From Apostichopus japonicus (Eukaryota > Echinodermata > Holothuroidea > Aspidochirotida > Stichopodidae), in contig NC_092564.1 in the NCBI RefSeq assembly GCF_037975245.1, positions 2,195,984 through 2,259,983 of the forward strand: a stretch of 64,000 bases of DNA. The letters are read 5' to 3'. Numbering within the stretch: the first letter of the stretch is position 1; the number at the start of each line of letters is the position of its first letter. The notes under the pieces were generated by a model. The model was not told where the DNA came from, did not search any database, and saw nothing but the letters and a program-made list of their open reading frames with translations. Positions 15,432 to 28,300 of the stretch are shown in pieces. The position numbers were made by a program, and so were the translations under genes.

Positions 15432-15490
15432 GATATATATAGGCTCGATATATGTATAGGATATCAATATATTTATATAGAGAGAGATAT
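15156..15490. repeat. TATAGCC / GGCTATA palindromic TA-rich island
   Basis: Multiple TATAGCC words on the left (about 15160-15232) are followed by GGCTATA words (15252-15300) and then TATAGCC again (15335-15368), joined by TA runs. The two orientations are complementary, so the region can fold into several nested hairpins. A pure TA run occupies about 15401-15429. Confidence 0.85.
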
Positions 15491-18400
15491 ATAGATATGC
15501 ATATATAAATGTTGCATAGCCCTTTTAAAAAAAAAATATTATTAAATGATATTATTAAATACTGCTTAACGTAATTACATAAAAATTCTATATTCCCCGA
15601 AAAAGAATGGAAAATATCAATATTAAATTTTATAAAATATAATAAAATCATAACAATCTTTTGCCATACGTTGCTTTTACATGTTATTCTCATCATCATC
15701 ATCATCATTGTTTTTTGATATCAAGAACATATTGCGACAGCATATATAATCTCAATTGATATTTGGTTTCTTATACTAATTATTCTAACTACTAAATACA
15801 ATGGTGGATCCCGAGAGAGCATGCGAAAGGTCTTTTGTGCTGGTGGCTAATGACAACTTGAACATGGTTATTTATTAACATTTGAAAAGGTGAAAAGTAG
15901 TCTAGACGTGATGTTATTTAAGGTACCATTTAGGTTTTATCGTTATGTCACCAACTCGTATTCCAGGATGGATAGGCCTGCAAATTGCTTTTAAATCAGG
16001 TGTTTTTTTTTCTCTCTCTTGTTTTGTTTGTGTGTGTGCATATTTTATTTTGAGTTTTGTTTTTGTGTTTATATATATTCAATATGTGTTCTCGGTCAAC
16101 AATTTCATTCTGGTTTAGCCCACACACTTTATAGTTTTGAAGCAGTCATCTGCCGACCCCCATAACCATAAAATGATACTCCAGAGAACTAACAATTTCC
16201 CACCCTTTTTTTTATCGTTAAAAGAAACAACATAAATTGCATATTGCCGTATGTGAGCGTTACTGTGTATAGTATTCTCTCTGTTTAAAAGTAGATGAAT
16301 TTCTTGTTGCCAAAATATCTTGTAATGAGATAGTGGGTGTGTATATAAACTAAGCAAGAAATATGTACCATTCTTTTATATGGGAGTCGGTGTTATAAAC
16401 CTAATAAAGGCTAAGCTTACTTTTTCAGATTAAATCAGAATTGTTTATTTTGATGTTCGTTTGGTGTGGGGGAGGGTTGGATGTGTGTTAAATATTTCTT
16501 GTGACAGTAATGCAACTAACTAAAACTTCATCTTTATTCTCGTGTCTTTTTTCTTGAAGTAAAGGAAACCATATCAGCACAACCAGTTGCCTCAATCATA
16601 TATAGGTCTATAGTAATCTTTTATCTATTTTAAATGCACCAACTTTCCATGGTATCCGCCATAACCCCCTTATTTACGAGTCGATGTATTTTTCTTGCAA
16701 ACTTATTTGAAAAGAGGACAAAAAATATCACTTCATATCATTTTATGGAAGGGCCAGGCAAGACAGAAACCGAGGGTTGAAAAGTATATACTTGAACTCA
16801 CACAGTTGACCGATATTCTGATTCAATCTACTCAGGTCATGCATGTTTAGGTAGGGCTGTGGTCGTGTGATCAACGACAATCGTTGCCTTATTTCAGTTA
16901 TATCAAGAAATCAAACAGATACTTCAAAATATGGATATGCATTCCAAGAGGAGCAATAGTTGACCAATCGAAAGATGAGGTTGGGGGTTTGGGTGGGGGA
17001 CCACAAGAACACTTAGTGAAGACCACAAGAACCACAAGTAGCGCTTTAGCCCACCCCGCCCTTGTCCCACCTCGAAAATCCCATTTTCGATCCATTTTCG
17101 CAGTTAACAAAATCAATCATTCACAACTTGCTGAGACGGAATCAACATGATCCAGGGACCCGCCATCCGGCAGCCTGATTAGATTTCAAGGTTTGTGACA
17201 GGCCTTATACACAATACTAGTAGGATAACTACTAGCCTATGTTCACTGACAATCCATGTCAACTAAGATTCTGAGACAAATATCAAGATTTCAAAATCCT
17301 TGCTTGCGTACAACTCTTTATCAGTGCAGCTGCTCTCTGGTTATGCATGCCCTTTGACATCATTAACATATTTCATTAAGATAAAAACTGAACTCTTCTT
17401 TACATATACGTACTGCGCTAGCCTATGTATGCAGAAACCTTTTTGCGATAAGTTTGTGACTATAGTTGATCATCGCCCACCTGTTCGTCGCATACATTAC
17501 ATCAGATAACATTATGGATACAACGACATGAGGTCACACACAGGTCATCTCTGAGGTAACGTGTACTCTCACTGCCAGTCGTTTCAATGTCACGCGGTTT
17601 GTTTAGATCATTACAGTTTATTTTCATGCCTTGATATCCTTCGATGGACCTGATGCAAAAAAATCAATCGTGCCACCACACTCCAGACTCAACTCGAGAC
17701 CCGCCTCTTCCTCTACGGGCGCCATGGTTTCCAACCCGCCGCCAAAGATACGGTGGGGTCAGCGGCTAAGGTCCTCAGCTTACAAACAAACATCCTAATA
17801 CAAGCCCAATTGTCCTGGTTTAAAGTCAACTTGAAGTTAAGAGTGTTCAGGAAATGTTCAAGCAATTGTAATAATCCGGTTTGGGGAAATTGTTGGAGAA
17901 TCAGGAGAGGATTAAGGTATGTCTTTCATGCACGGTGACTCAAAACACCCCTGTACGTGCTACCATATAGAGAGCCATAACGGAATAGTAACCATGTCTC
18001 CAACATGTTCGAATCTGTGTTATTGTACTTTTGACAATGGTTGTTGAACAAATTTAACGAGAAATACCTCCCCATTAATCCATCTGCTGATTTTCAGTTA
18101 TTTTTTTCAATTATTTGGGATTATATTTTTAACATTTCCTCTTTCAAGGTCTTTTACCTCTTTGGAAGTGATCGAAAATGTCAACTTAGGCATGGCGTAA
18201 AATTGTCAGCCTAGAGTGCATGTATTTAGCACATGCCATAGAATAGAGGACAGGGGTGAGACAGGGGACACTATTTGTTGAAATGTTATGTGATGGTGAA
18301 ATGGTGGCTGCCAGTTTGCTTAAATATGTTATGCCACATGAAAAGAAAAAATGAAACACAAAAGTGTTAGGAAAAAGAGAAACAATAAAACAAGCACTAG

Positions 18401-19166
18401 TGGCTAAATAATGTCACTTTTAGTCTTGTTCAAGTCATTTAGTTGCTGCATTTGATGTCTCCCAAACGAAAATATAGATATCACTAAAAGCGAACATTTT
18501 TTCTTCTGATTTTATGGTGAATTTAACATTGTCAAAATTGTAGATTAAATATTCAGTGTAATTAAAATAATATATATATATGCAATTTTTATCTTTTTCG
18601 TAAATTATATATCTAGCATAACACATACACACGCTGACATGAACGAACGAACGAAAGAGCGCATGCGCTTGCACACGCCTAGGCAATCCGTCTGCTAACT
18701 AAATTTTCATTTGACCACACTTTTCAAACCAGTAAAAACGTATAACATCAATAGAAGAAGGATAAAACCTCAACAAATAACGTAATGTTTTTTTCCCGTA
18801 ATACCGATTAACTTACCTTATCAGACACATTTCCACAACAAAATTAATCTGCTTCTCGGTGTTTTATGAGAGGTAATTCGGACAAAATTAGCACATTTAT
18901 AATTATCAGATTTTGGTCTCAATTTCAGTGGCGTATATTGCTTATGGAATAAAAATTTGACTGAATGAAATATACCTAATAATAGGTTTCAAAGTGAGGT
19001 ATGGTACCATAAACATTGCAAAGAAATAGAGGATGTTTATATACGGTTAAACTCCAAGGTGAGCTGACGCTCATTGCCACCAGATAAACACAGGCAAGCA
19101 GTACGACTTATATATGCTCGATTGAAGACTTGTTTGAGCCAAATTGTAGTCCTAGTATTAAAATTA

Positions 19167-19168
<2 letters not shown>

Positions 19169-19213
<45 letters not shown>

Positions 19214-19225
19214 ATATATATATAT

Positions 19226-19257
<32 letters not shown>

Positions 19258-19293
19258 TTTATATATATATATTTTTTTATTTTTTTTTTTATT

Positions 19294-19325
<32 letters not shown>

Positions 19326-19326
19326 T
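19169..19326. repeat. TA repeat followed by T-rich low-complexity sequence
   Basis: Alternating TA with occasional TATG, grading into long T runs (19272-19326) ending in GGGGGG. The run can produce Tyr/Ile and Phe reading frames, which are not genes. Confidence 0.95.
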
Positions 19327-19805
19327 GGGGGGTCAATATTTTTAACAAAGCAACTAAATTTTACTGAAAATAGGTTTATATGTAAATTGTTATTGAATTA
19401 ACTTTTAGGCTCTCCCCTAACATATTTTGTGTACGTTGATGAGCGGGTAACGTACGTAATGCAACTGAACGTGTTTCCATTGTTACAACGACCAGACACG
19501 TTTCATACAGACTTAAAGTAACCTGCTAAAGTGAATGTTTTCGACTATTACTTGAGTATTTATAACGACGCTTGGTTTAAGTCCAATTCGTTAACTACAT
19601 TGTTATTGTATATCAGTACTGACCAGCATTTAAAAATTGACCAAAATCAACTCAAAACTGCAAAATGACGTAGTATAATAATGACGTGGATGATCCTTTA
19701 GTTGTGAATTCCAAGGGTGAATTAGGCAGTGGTGTAAAAAAAGAAGTCTAGATGCGCCCCTGGAATAAGGGATCGTAAAAAAGGAACTACTGCAACAATG
19801 AACAC

Positions 19806-19896
19806 AAACAAATATTGTGGGGAGGGGGAATGGAGGCGGGTGGCAGATGGTAGGTGGCAGGAGGCAGGTGGTAGGTGGCAGGTGGCAGGTGATAGG
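19806..19896. repeat. degenerate GGTGGCA / GGTAGGTGGCAG minisatellite
   Basis: The words GGTGGCAG, GGTAGGTGGCAG, GAGGCAGGTGG and TAGGTGGCAGGTGGCAGG recur at 7-bp multiples. The overlapping frames on both strands (19630-20058 minus and 19817-20020 plus) arise from this low complexity. Confidence 0.75.
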
Positions 19897-22800
19897 GCAT
19901 GTGAAAACCCGCCATTTAGTAAGGCTGCCGCCCATTTTAGCCACTGCCCACTTCCTCGCCTTCTTCACTGAGACTAGTAAAGTAAACACTAGAGAGCCTA
20001 TTATTGCCCGAAGCAGGTAAACTGTTATGGCTGTGGTATTAAAAGGGCGCATTTTCAAATGGGCAGGAGGGAAGGATCACACACAAGTCGGATAAAAAAA
20101 CGCGTCGCATGTTCGAAAAGTTCATTCAATTCAAGCTACTTCGGGGTTGAGAGGAATGAATAAATCATAGGGTAAACATTACAGAGGGCGTTTCTAGTGG
20201 ATGACCCCTGCTCCCTGCAGCCTGCCCCTGCCCTGCTTTTGGCCCTGTCCCATATCCCCTATTCCTACCATTTCTCGCAAACACGGGACCATGTCTCTTC
20301 CTGGTTGTAGTCCCAATCTAACTGTCGGCAGAGGTTTGCCAAAATTTGCTATGGTTTTTCTTTTTCTATTTCTCTCTCTATATCTCTCCATTTATGAAAT
20401 GTAATCTATCCCATTAATTAAATAAACAGTAACTTAAAAGTAAAGGTAAACGTAAATAAACTAATTAACAAATAAAAAATAAAAACATGCTTCCTTTGCC
20501 AATTTTTAATGAACAGGAAACTAGGATGACACATCATCGCATATCCTATGGTTACCAGACGGTAAGCAATAAAATGGCGTCGTCCAAATTACTCCATATA
20601 TATATTTACATATATCATGGTTTGTTATAGGTAGTACTAGTAAAGATTAAACATGTTCGCCTCACCGGTGGAAACCCCGTATCACACTTAAAGAAGCTGT
20701 TGGTTTATAGACAAGCTTCTGTTGGTTAAACACCAAAAGCAAAAAAGGATAAAGAGCGGTTTGTTCTTTCTTCTATCGTCAAGGAAACCGAAGTACATTT
20801 TTATGAGTTTTGTATTGCATATTTATTGATTCTCAATTCGTATACGTTTTATATAGGCCCACGTAAAAGCACCCCTCGATGGACTTATTTACGTCAGATT
20901 TTCATGACGAAAAGGGATCAATGTATAGCAACCTTAAAAAATATTTGCAGCTAAGGAACTCGATTAGAGATACAAATTATTTTACTAGTCCTGCCCCCTT
21001 GTCTAGGTACGATATTGTTATGAACGATTAGGTCTGTTAATTGCAAACTTGTTCGATAAACTAATTATGCATGATATGCAGCCATCCCGTAGCCAATCAC
21101 ATACACAGATGTGGTTGCATATGTGACGTCACTACTGTCAATGTTACTATCAACGATAGTTATTCAAATAAAATATATCGTGCGCGCAATCTGTACAACT
21201 GCACGCACAACTGTCCATAATTACCGTATGATTAGTTCAATGTGGTTAAAATCGACACGCATATCGGCCTATTAATCGTGCGCATGATCAAACAAATATA
21301 TGCACATAAGAAGCATGTCCATGTTTAGGTGTGTGTATGTGTATGTGTGTTTGCCTTTTAAAGGAAACCAGTTGATTATCTCTGTTCAGTGGTACCCTAC
21401 ATGAATACCAACGCGGTATTTGAAAGGTCAACCATTAATCCAGGGTCAAGGTGGCTGCGGATGTTACAGATCTCGTGATCTTGATTAAAAGATTTGAACA
21501 GTATCAGTGATGTTTCATACCTACAAATGGTATCATCCTTATTATAAGTTACCACATAAGCATAACCAGGTACCGTACTAGTTTTTTAAAATTGAAATTA
21601 TTGCAGCCACACACGGAAAAATAGCATATGCAGTCAATCTGATAACATTATATTGGATTTCAATTCAGGATTTTTGTGGCGTCGTTGATTATGTTTTGAG
21701 TAACCGGATAAAAAGTATACTGTGTCATCCATTATATTTGTTATTCAGAACCGTCTGTAAAACCTTTCGAGAAAATCTAGTCCACATGCGATTAGTATGC
21801 AGTTGGCTATTGCGTAATCCCTACAAACCAATTGTCTCTATGGTAATAGCGGGGGCCCTGGTTATAGTAAAACCCCCTTTCCCTCTCCCTCCCCTTCTCC
21901 ATTCCATTCCATCAATATCAATATTGTTGTTTACTTTGCATAACGGATTTTGGATACGAGGAATACATACATGTTTATGCATGTGTAATATGCGAGAGGA
22001 ATATTATGGAAAGAACTGGTTGGTTAATAAAACTAACACGGTTATCCGTCGACAAGAAGGGTTTCGTGTAAAATTAATCAGAGAACGCTTCCGGGTTTGG
22101 ACCAAGGGGCTACTCGGGACCTCTCCCTGTTTGTAATTTGTATTATTTTTACTGCGTTAATTCGCATATCCCTTCAACATGCTGCAGTATGAGGATACTG
22201 CCGTAAGCATACATACCCGGTTCTTCTTTACAACACGTTCAGTTGAGCTTTCATGGATTTGATTTACTATATTCTATCTATCAAACTCACATATCTTGAC
22301 CAGTAAGGTGAGACCTGATTAAGGCCAAAGTTGAGACTGGCGTAATCCAGGTTATGCTCGACCCCAGTCTCATGCCAGTGGGAAATCTGACAATGAAGGA
22401 CTACTTTAATCTGGCCCTCCGCCATCATAGTGAGTTATCATTGATCCAGTGTCAGATAATAATTGCGTGGTATGTGACTTCACCAGTTTCAGACTACACG
22501 TTGTCTTGGATTATACTATTTTGTGTAAGTTTCATTAAGCCATGCAATATTTCCACATAACTGTATACCCATGCTCAAGCATGCAGAGACGTATATAGTT
22601 GGCCGTTTTTAGGCCGCCCTATCCTTCTTCTAAAAGAAACAAAAAAAATTTTCTGTCATTTTGGGGTGGGGATGGGGTGGGGGTACAGACTTTTATTTGA
22701 GAGGGCCCCACCACTCCCCCTCCGCCTCCCCTCGTAGCAATGCCACTGCGCTCAGTTCAACTTCGATGTCAATGTGGGATAAAATCACTTGGCTTCTCCT

Positions 22801-25194
22801 AACTCAATGGCGGCGGGTATTATTCATCGTAGAAGTGCAATACATATATTGTACGTTTGTGTGTGTGTCTTTGCACATGTACGATACTCGTTCGGTTTAT
22901 ATAGGTCATCGGTATTGCCCCCAAATATGTTAGAATGTCAGTTCAAGGTCAGCCATGCTCAAATTTTACAACAGGCCTTGTACTGTCACCCTATAAAAGA
23001 AAAAGAAAATAAATGGTCTTTTCGAGCAATCCTTCAATGGCTGGTAATATTTAGGAAGCGGACCAGAACCGCTTCGACAGTCATTTTATTTTTAATCTTA
23101 TCATTTCAAATCAGTAAAAAGCTAGTTATATTTCTTTCTAGTGTGCTAAATATGGGACCACTATGCAGATGATTAGTAATGGCACAGAATATCAACGTGC
23201 ATCAGTAATAGTAAATTGAACGCCGCGAAATACAGCTTAAACTGCAGGCTACAACACGCTTATTGGTAACTGTCAATTTATATAGATTTGGATAGCCTAT
23301 ACACAAAGAAGAAATTAAAAAGTACGAATAATTATATTAATGATAAACCTTTTCTTTGTAGATTTTATCTCTTTGTTTTCAAAAATAAACAAACGTTTTA
23401 TGATTCAATTTATAATTACCAAGCGACAGATTGACTTGAGCGATCGTCTCATAAAGGTAAGGATATAAAATATGTGCAAAATTACAGAATATATTATAAT
23501 TTTTGGAAACAAGTAAATTATTATCATTATGTCTTATTAACATAGACGTAAAATTCGATACTCACTTAATTCAAGGAGAATCTGAATAGAATTAACCGCC
23601 AACCCATGAATCTATACTTTATTCATTCTTACTCTATACTATATACAGAACTGAAAATTCTGTCGATTTTAATGTTTTTCTTTCAATTTCATTTTTCGCA
23701 AATATCAAATGCTTTTACTCTGAATCTGTGACCTCACCATGAAGCTTCCTGAAGGATTGCGGCAACTATTTGAGCAACAACGTGGTTCCTCTGTCCTTGA
23801 ATAAACATATAATCCGCCAAATGTAACCCGGCAGAATATAAACATACCTGTCACGCACTTCAAGAAGTTTGGAACTATATCGCACGGGTATAGTTTAAAC
23901 CCCCCTTGCTAAATCCAACCCGCTTCTTACACCCTCACACATGGAAAGTTTTGCCACCCCGCCCCCCCTCTTTTTGTGTGTGTGTTAAAAACACGTCTAT
24001 TTTATTTCGCTCTCATCTTATACTAAAAGGATCTACTTGTTCAATGTCGATTGAACCATTGAATGAAAGCGATTTATGGCTACATTTTCTCTGTTCTACC
24101 TTAGCGAGGATAAATACATAACAGGACAGCAACATTCCAAACATTGACTTAACCAGTCGAAAAAGGCAAGAAAAGATAAAACGGTATGCAACTTTATCTC
24201 TTTATATTAGGGGAAAAAAAAGTACAAAAGCAGTGATCACTACAAACAGGATTTCCTTTGGTAACTGGTCAACGAAGTGTCCATAGCAGCGGATAAGGTA
24301 ACACTTGTCAATTTGTCTGCGGGAACCCATTGCTAGCTACGCTACGCATGCGCAAAAAACGTCATCCATTCATACCCCTCGCCAATGGTGATTGCCGTAG
24401 TAAAACGACTTTTCAATATATAGACCGATGCTGGCCCGCGCATGAAATACAAACATTCGAATTACTTTTACTAGTTGGATTGTCTTCGAGGGAAGTTGTA
24501 AACCGGGAACAGCGTGTGCATCTGGGGTCGTTTTTGCTTACAACACGGTAAACCGAGAAACCATCACCGTTTAGTAGTGTTCAGTGTAAATCAAACTATT
24601 GTGAATTTTTGTTGTTTTTGTTTTAGAAAACAAAGGAAATATTCTTTCATCGACTCACGTTTTAATTACGATTATCTTAAAAGTTGGCAATAAATTTTTA
24701 ATTGAGCTAATTAGAATAGAATCATGATATTTTCACAATTTCTCAGTGAATTAGTATTGCCAACCTTTTCTCAATAACATGAATTTTTCAATATTGAGAT
24801 TTCTAAAACATATGGAATAGCAATCAACATATCTTCTTTTTTTCCAAACATAAGGAGTAAATTAAAACTTGGTATGCTGTTCGGCTAGTAAGAGGTAATT
24901 ATACTGGATATTCTATCTAATAAAGAAAACTTCTTAATTAATTTCTCTTTTCCAAAGGAAGAAAAGAAGGGATTTTTTTGTTTACGCAAGCCTTTTGTTT
25001 ATTCTGGAGACGTTGCAAGTGTGTCGTTAAACTGTACCACCTTGGACAAGTGTTTCCCTGTACCCTGTTGTGTGGCTTTATCACGACAATAAATAGTATC
25101 GCTTCAAATGTTTTTCTCCTGTTTTATGTTTTCATTTAAATGGAATCATATTAAAATTTGTCATTTCTGCCTTTTTCTTTTGCGTGAATTCTAG

Positions 25195-25261
25195 TGGATT
25201 TATCCAACCATCGGGACAGGCAGTAAATCACAGGAATCTTAGTGAAAATTGAAGATTAACC
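25195..25261 (+). promoter_or_regulatory. probable Mox 5' leader directly upstream of the start codon
   Basis: There is no ATG between 25195 and 25261, and a TGA in the Mox frame lies at 25250-25252. A pyrimidine-rich stretch ending in TAG at 25192-25194 (ctttttcttttgcgtgaattctag) could be a splice acceptor for a 5' UTR exon. In that case the true promoter lies further upstream. I see no convincing TATA box or initiator. The splice reading is an inference; 5' RACE would settle it. Confidence 0.3.
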
Positions 25262-25375
25262 ATGTTTGGAACAACGATGGAACATTCGCTGTACGGATCT
25301 AGCGGGGGATCTTCGGCAGTCTTGCATCACTACCCTGCATCAATACCAACGGCTTCTCAACACACCTCTTATCAG
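25262..25375 (+). CDS. Mox: Mox coding exon 1 (residues 1-38)
   Basis: This exon encodes a 38-residue N-terminus beginning [14 protein letters not shown] and ending TSYQ. An in-frame TGA at 25250-25252 lies three codons before the ATG, so 25262 is the most 5' possible start in this exon. It has A at -3. A second in-frame ATG at 25277 (A at -3, G at +4) begins MEHSLYG, which resembles the MEHPLFG start of vertebrate MEOX2, so it may be the ancestral or preferred start. The exon ends CAG at 25375 and is followed by the donor GTTAGT, which has T rather than A or G at +3. The intron phase is 0. Assignment to the gene rests on the phase match, the MEH-L-G similarity and the position upstream on the same strand. 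No transcript was available. Confidence 0.82.
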
Positions 25376-28300
25376 GTTAGTTACCCTTTGATTTCTTCTT
25401 TTCATCTTTCCCTGAGCAATTTAGAGGAATCCAACACAATACATTTTGTATAGGACACATCATTAATTTTAATTGACAATGCGGAAGTGCCATCAAGATA
25501 ATTATGTATAGCCCTATACCATCATCAGGAAAAAAAATCAATCGTTTACTCTCCAGTACCGTGCTAATGACAATGATATGTACGCCATGCACAACGCAGA
25601 GCGTTGTTATATTACTAATCAACTATAAATATGAAACTAAAACAGCCGAAAAGTTGCAGCAATAATGTTTCATAAAATATAATATTATTATTATCATTCA
25701 CATATATTTTGCGGAAATTCTAGTGAAGTTTTAATTGCGTTTGAATGTCTTCTTTTTTTTAAAATATTATTTATTATTGTAACCAGTACTAGTAGACTTA
25801 TAATCATTCATTTATTTTGTTTCGGACAATATCAATGTTCTTTTCTTTATATTTTTGTCTTATAATCTTTTCTGGATAAACTTATTTCATTTACTTTATT
25901 TTTAATGTTTTTATTTGTATTAACATTCTTATGTTTTGTATCCTGTCGTTTTAAATCTTTATTGTTATAATCGGCATCATTTATTATAAGATATTAATAT
26001 AATCTTCTTGAAATATAATTTTATCGTTAAATTTTGCTGAGAACCGTTTCTGTTTGTGTTAGGGAAAAAGCAAACAAAAACAAAATCTAACCTTCGCGAT
26101 GTTCAATTCAAACTGACCTGTGGTAACCCACTACCCGTTTGAATAGCCTGCAACTGATACAGAAGAGGAATACTATCAAATCATCAAGTTATTTATCAAC
26201 TTCTTTTGAAAATAAAATACCTTCTATATCGGATGTATATCTCTTGCGTGGGTAAACAATAAAAAAAATCAGCTCAGCGAAGATTGTTGATTAATTTACC
26301 CACATTTATGCATCATTTCAACATTTCTATTTATTTCTAAAAAAGTTAGTCAACTATACAACACTTATGCCCCAATGTATAGTTTACTATACGTACAATC
26401 ATAACATTATGTTATGTATACTGCTAGGCCTATTAGGTATTACTCTAACAGACAACAAACCCTTTCCAAGACGGTATAGTGTGGAGTGACATCAGTTAAT
26501 ATCTTGAAAGGAAAGTTATGACTATATAAACATGAAGGGTACACAAGGGTAGCGTCAGGTGCCGGTAGTAAGTAGCCCCTTTATCAATTCCCAATTACCA
26601 TAGACCTTCAAAGTGGTCAATGTCATGGTGTTTTATGACATGGCTGTTTAATGGATGCAACCGATGTTTCAGGTGTCTTCTGGTTACCTACAAATATCCA
26701 AATATGTAGATATCATTTTTTCAACATTTTACAGGTATGCTAAACTGGAGCTTTATCTTCCCTCATATACCTCCAGCCCTTTTGTCACGCTTTCCTATGT
26801 TTTTTCTTGTTTTTTTTCACTTCTTAATACGTTCAATTCCTGTACTTCTTGTCATTAATTTAAATTGTATTATAACCAAAGGCTACCTATCCAGGTTATT
26901 ATCCAGGTAGGTGATAATGCGCCTGTTATCGCTATGTTGTGAACCTTGCACTCAATCTTTAGAAGCCAGTTCGCTACAAATTCCAAGTATATGCGTAATA
27001 AAATATCATTTCATTTTGTTGAAGATTCTTATCCTTGCTCTGCAGGTATCGGATCTGAAATTTATGACGCAAAATTTAGATTTTGATGTTGCGATTAGCA
27101 TTGATACATGTTTATGTACATGACTTATTTACAGTATAACGGCTCTAGCATTTATGAAAGTATGAAGATAAAATCAACAAAATGATGGTCATAAATTTGG
27201 GCTACACCGCTAGTTTTTGTTTTTCCCCTTCGGGAGAGTGGGCATTGGAAAGGGGTAATGTCATCATAGCATATAATAATTCTTTCGTTTTCATTGAATC
27301 TTTCTGGAGATAAAGTTTAACCGAGTTATACTTTTACTAGTTATATTTTTGGCTTATTTGTTATTAATAGACCGTAAATAAAATTGCAATAATGACAGAA
27401 TGATATACAGTAGCTTAAGATAATTATGCAAATAAAACCTATTGTCTATAGTCTGATCTATTGATCTTTTGTCTTCAACATCTCCTCAGTTATTAGTATC
27501 CTAGTTTTGTCTAGTAGAGCTCGTTCACACACCTTATTCTTCTAGCTGCAATCAATAAATTAGACAATATAAATTAGTAATTCTTCCAGCTGCAATCAAT
27601 TAATAAGACAATATAAATTAGTAATGTGAATGCATGGTTTTCCCTCTATTCTTTAACTTGAAAACACAATGCTGAAGTGAATAGACAATGGTGCAATTAC
27701 AAAAAAATGTGGTGTGAAGTTATTATTGAACAAAGTTTAATCATTTTACTTTTGTAAGAGTTAAGTTAGCAACAACTCAAACCTCCCGAGCGAAAAGTAC
27801 AATTCTCTGGTAAAAAAAGCAAAAGAAGATTTTCGAGGAACAGTATCAATTAGCATCGAAATTTATAACATTTCGAAAGCGTGAATGGAGAGACATAAAA
27901 TCATTTTAATGTGAATCATAATGGGAACTGGAAAAGTACTTGTGGAAACGGGTTGCAATTCTAATGTTTGTACAAATGCAGGGGAAACAGATTTCCAACC
28001 TATCAGTGTTATGTACTTGTAATTGAAGGGTTTATAGGTAAACATATCGTTAGAAACTAGCATAACGAGAAAGGCAGATAAAATATAAATGCATAGTAAT
28101 TTCTCTGGAATTAGGTGGATTAACTTAATGGAAAATAGACGCATACCTCAACCTTTCATAATTAAAATCTAACCCTAAAACAAAAGGAACTATTAATTCA
28201 AAGATAAATGACACTGGAAATATCATTAGCAGCAAGTTTTCTCATTTTTCAAAACCGTCAATTTTCCCATCAGTTTCTCCAAATCGTCAATTCGTGTATA

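Noticed and set aside
17640-17800. Possible decayed coding fragment (frame reading LQTQLETRLFLYGRHG)
   Set aside because: It looks codon-like for about 30 residues but matches no family I can name, and it has no neighbouring exon or splice signals.
19728-19948. hAT-like element bounded by CAGTGGTG and GCCACTG
   Set aside because: The inner terminal bases do not match and the flanking 8-mers (GAATTAGG and CCCACTTC) are unrelated.
19630-20058. 142-residue minus-strand frame
   Set aside because: It overlaps the GGTGGCA minisatellite and an opposite-strand frame, begins with no context and shows no family resemblance.
21696-22136. 146-residue plus-strand frame
   Set aside because: It starts at TTG, contains no recognisable domain and includes a CCCTCTCCC low-complexity stretch.
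22571-22746. hAT-like element ending in GCAATGCCACTG
   Set aside because: The left end (CAGAGACGTATA) matches poorly and no convincing target duplication was found. Kept only as a possible decayed end.
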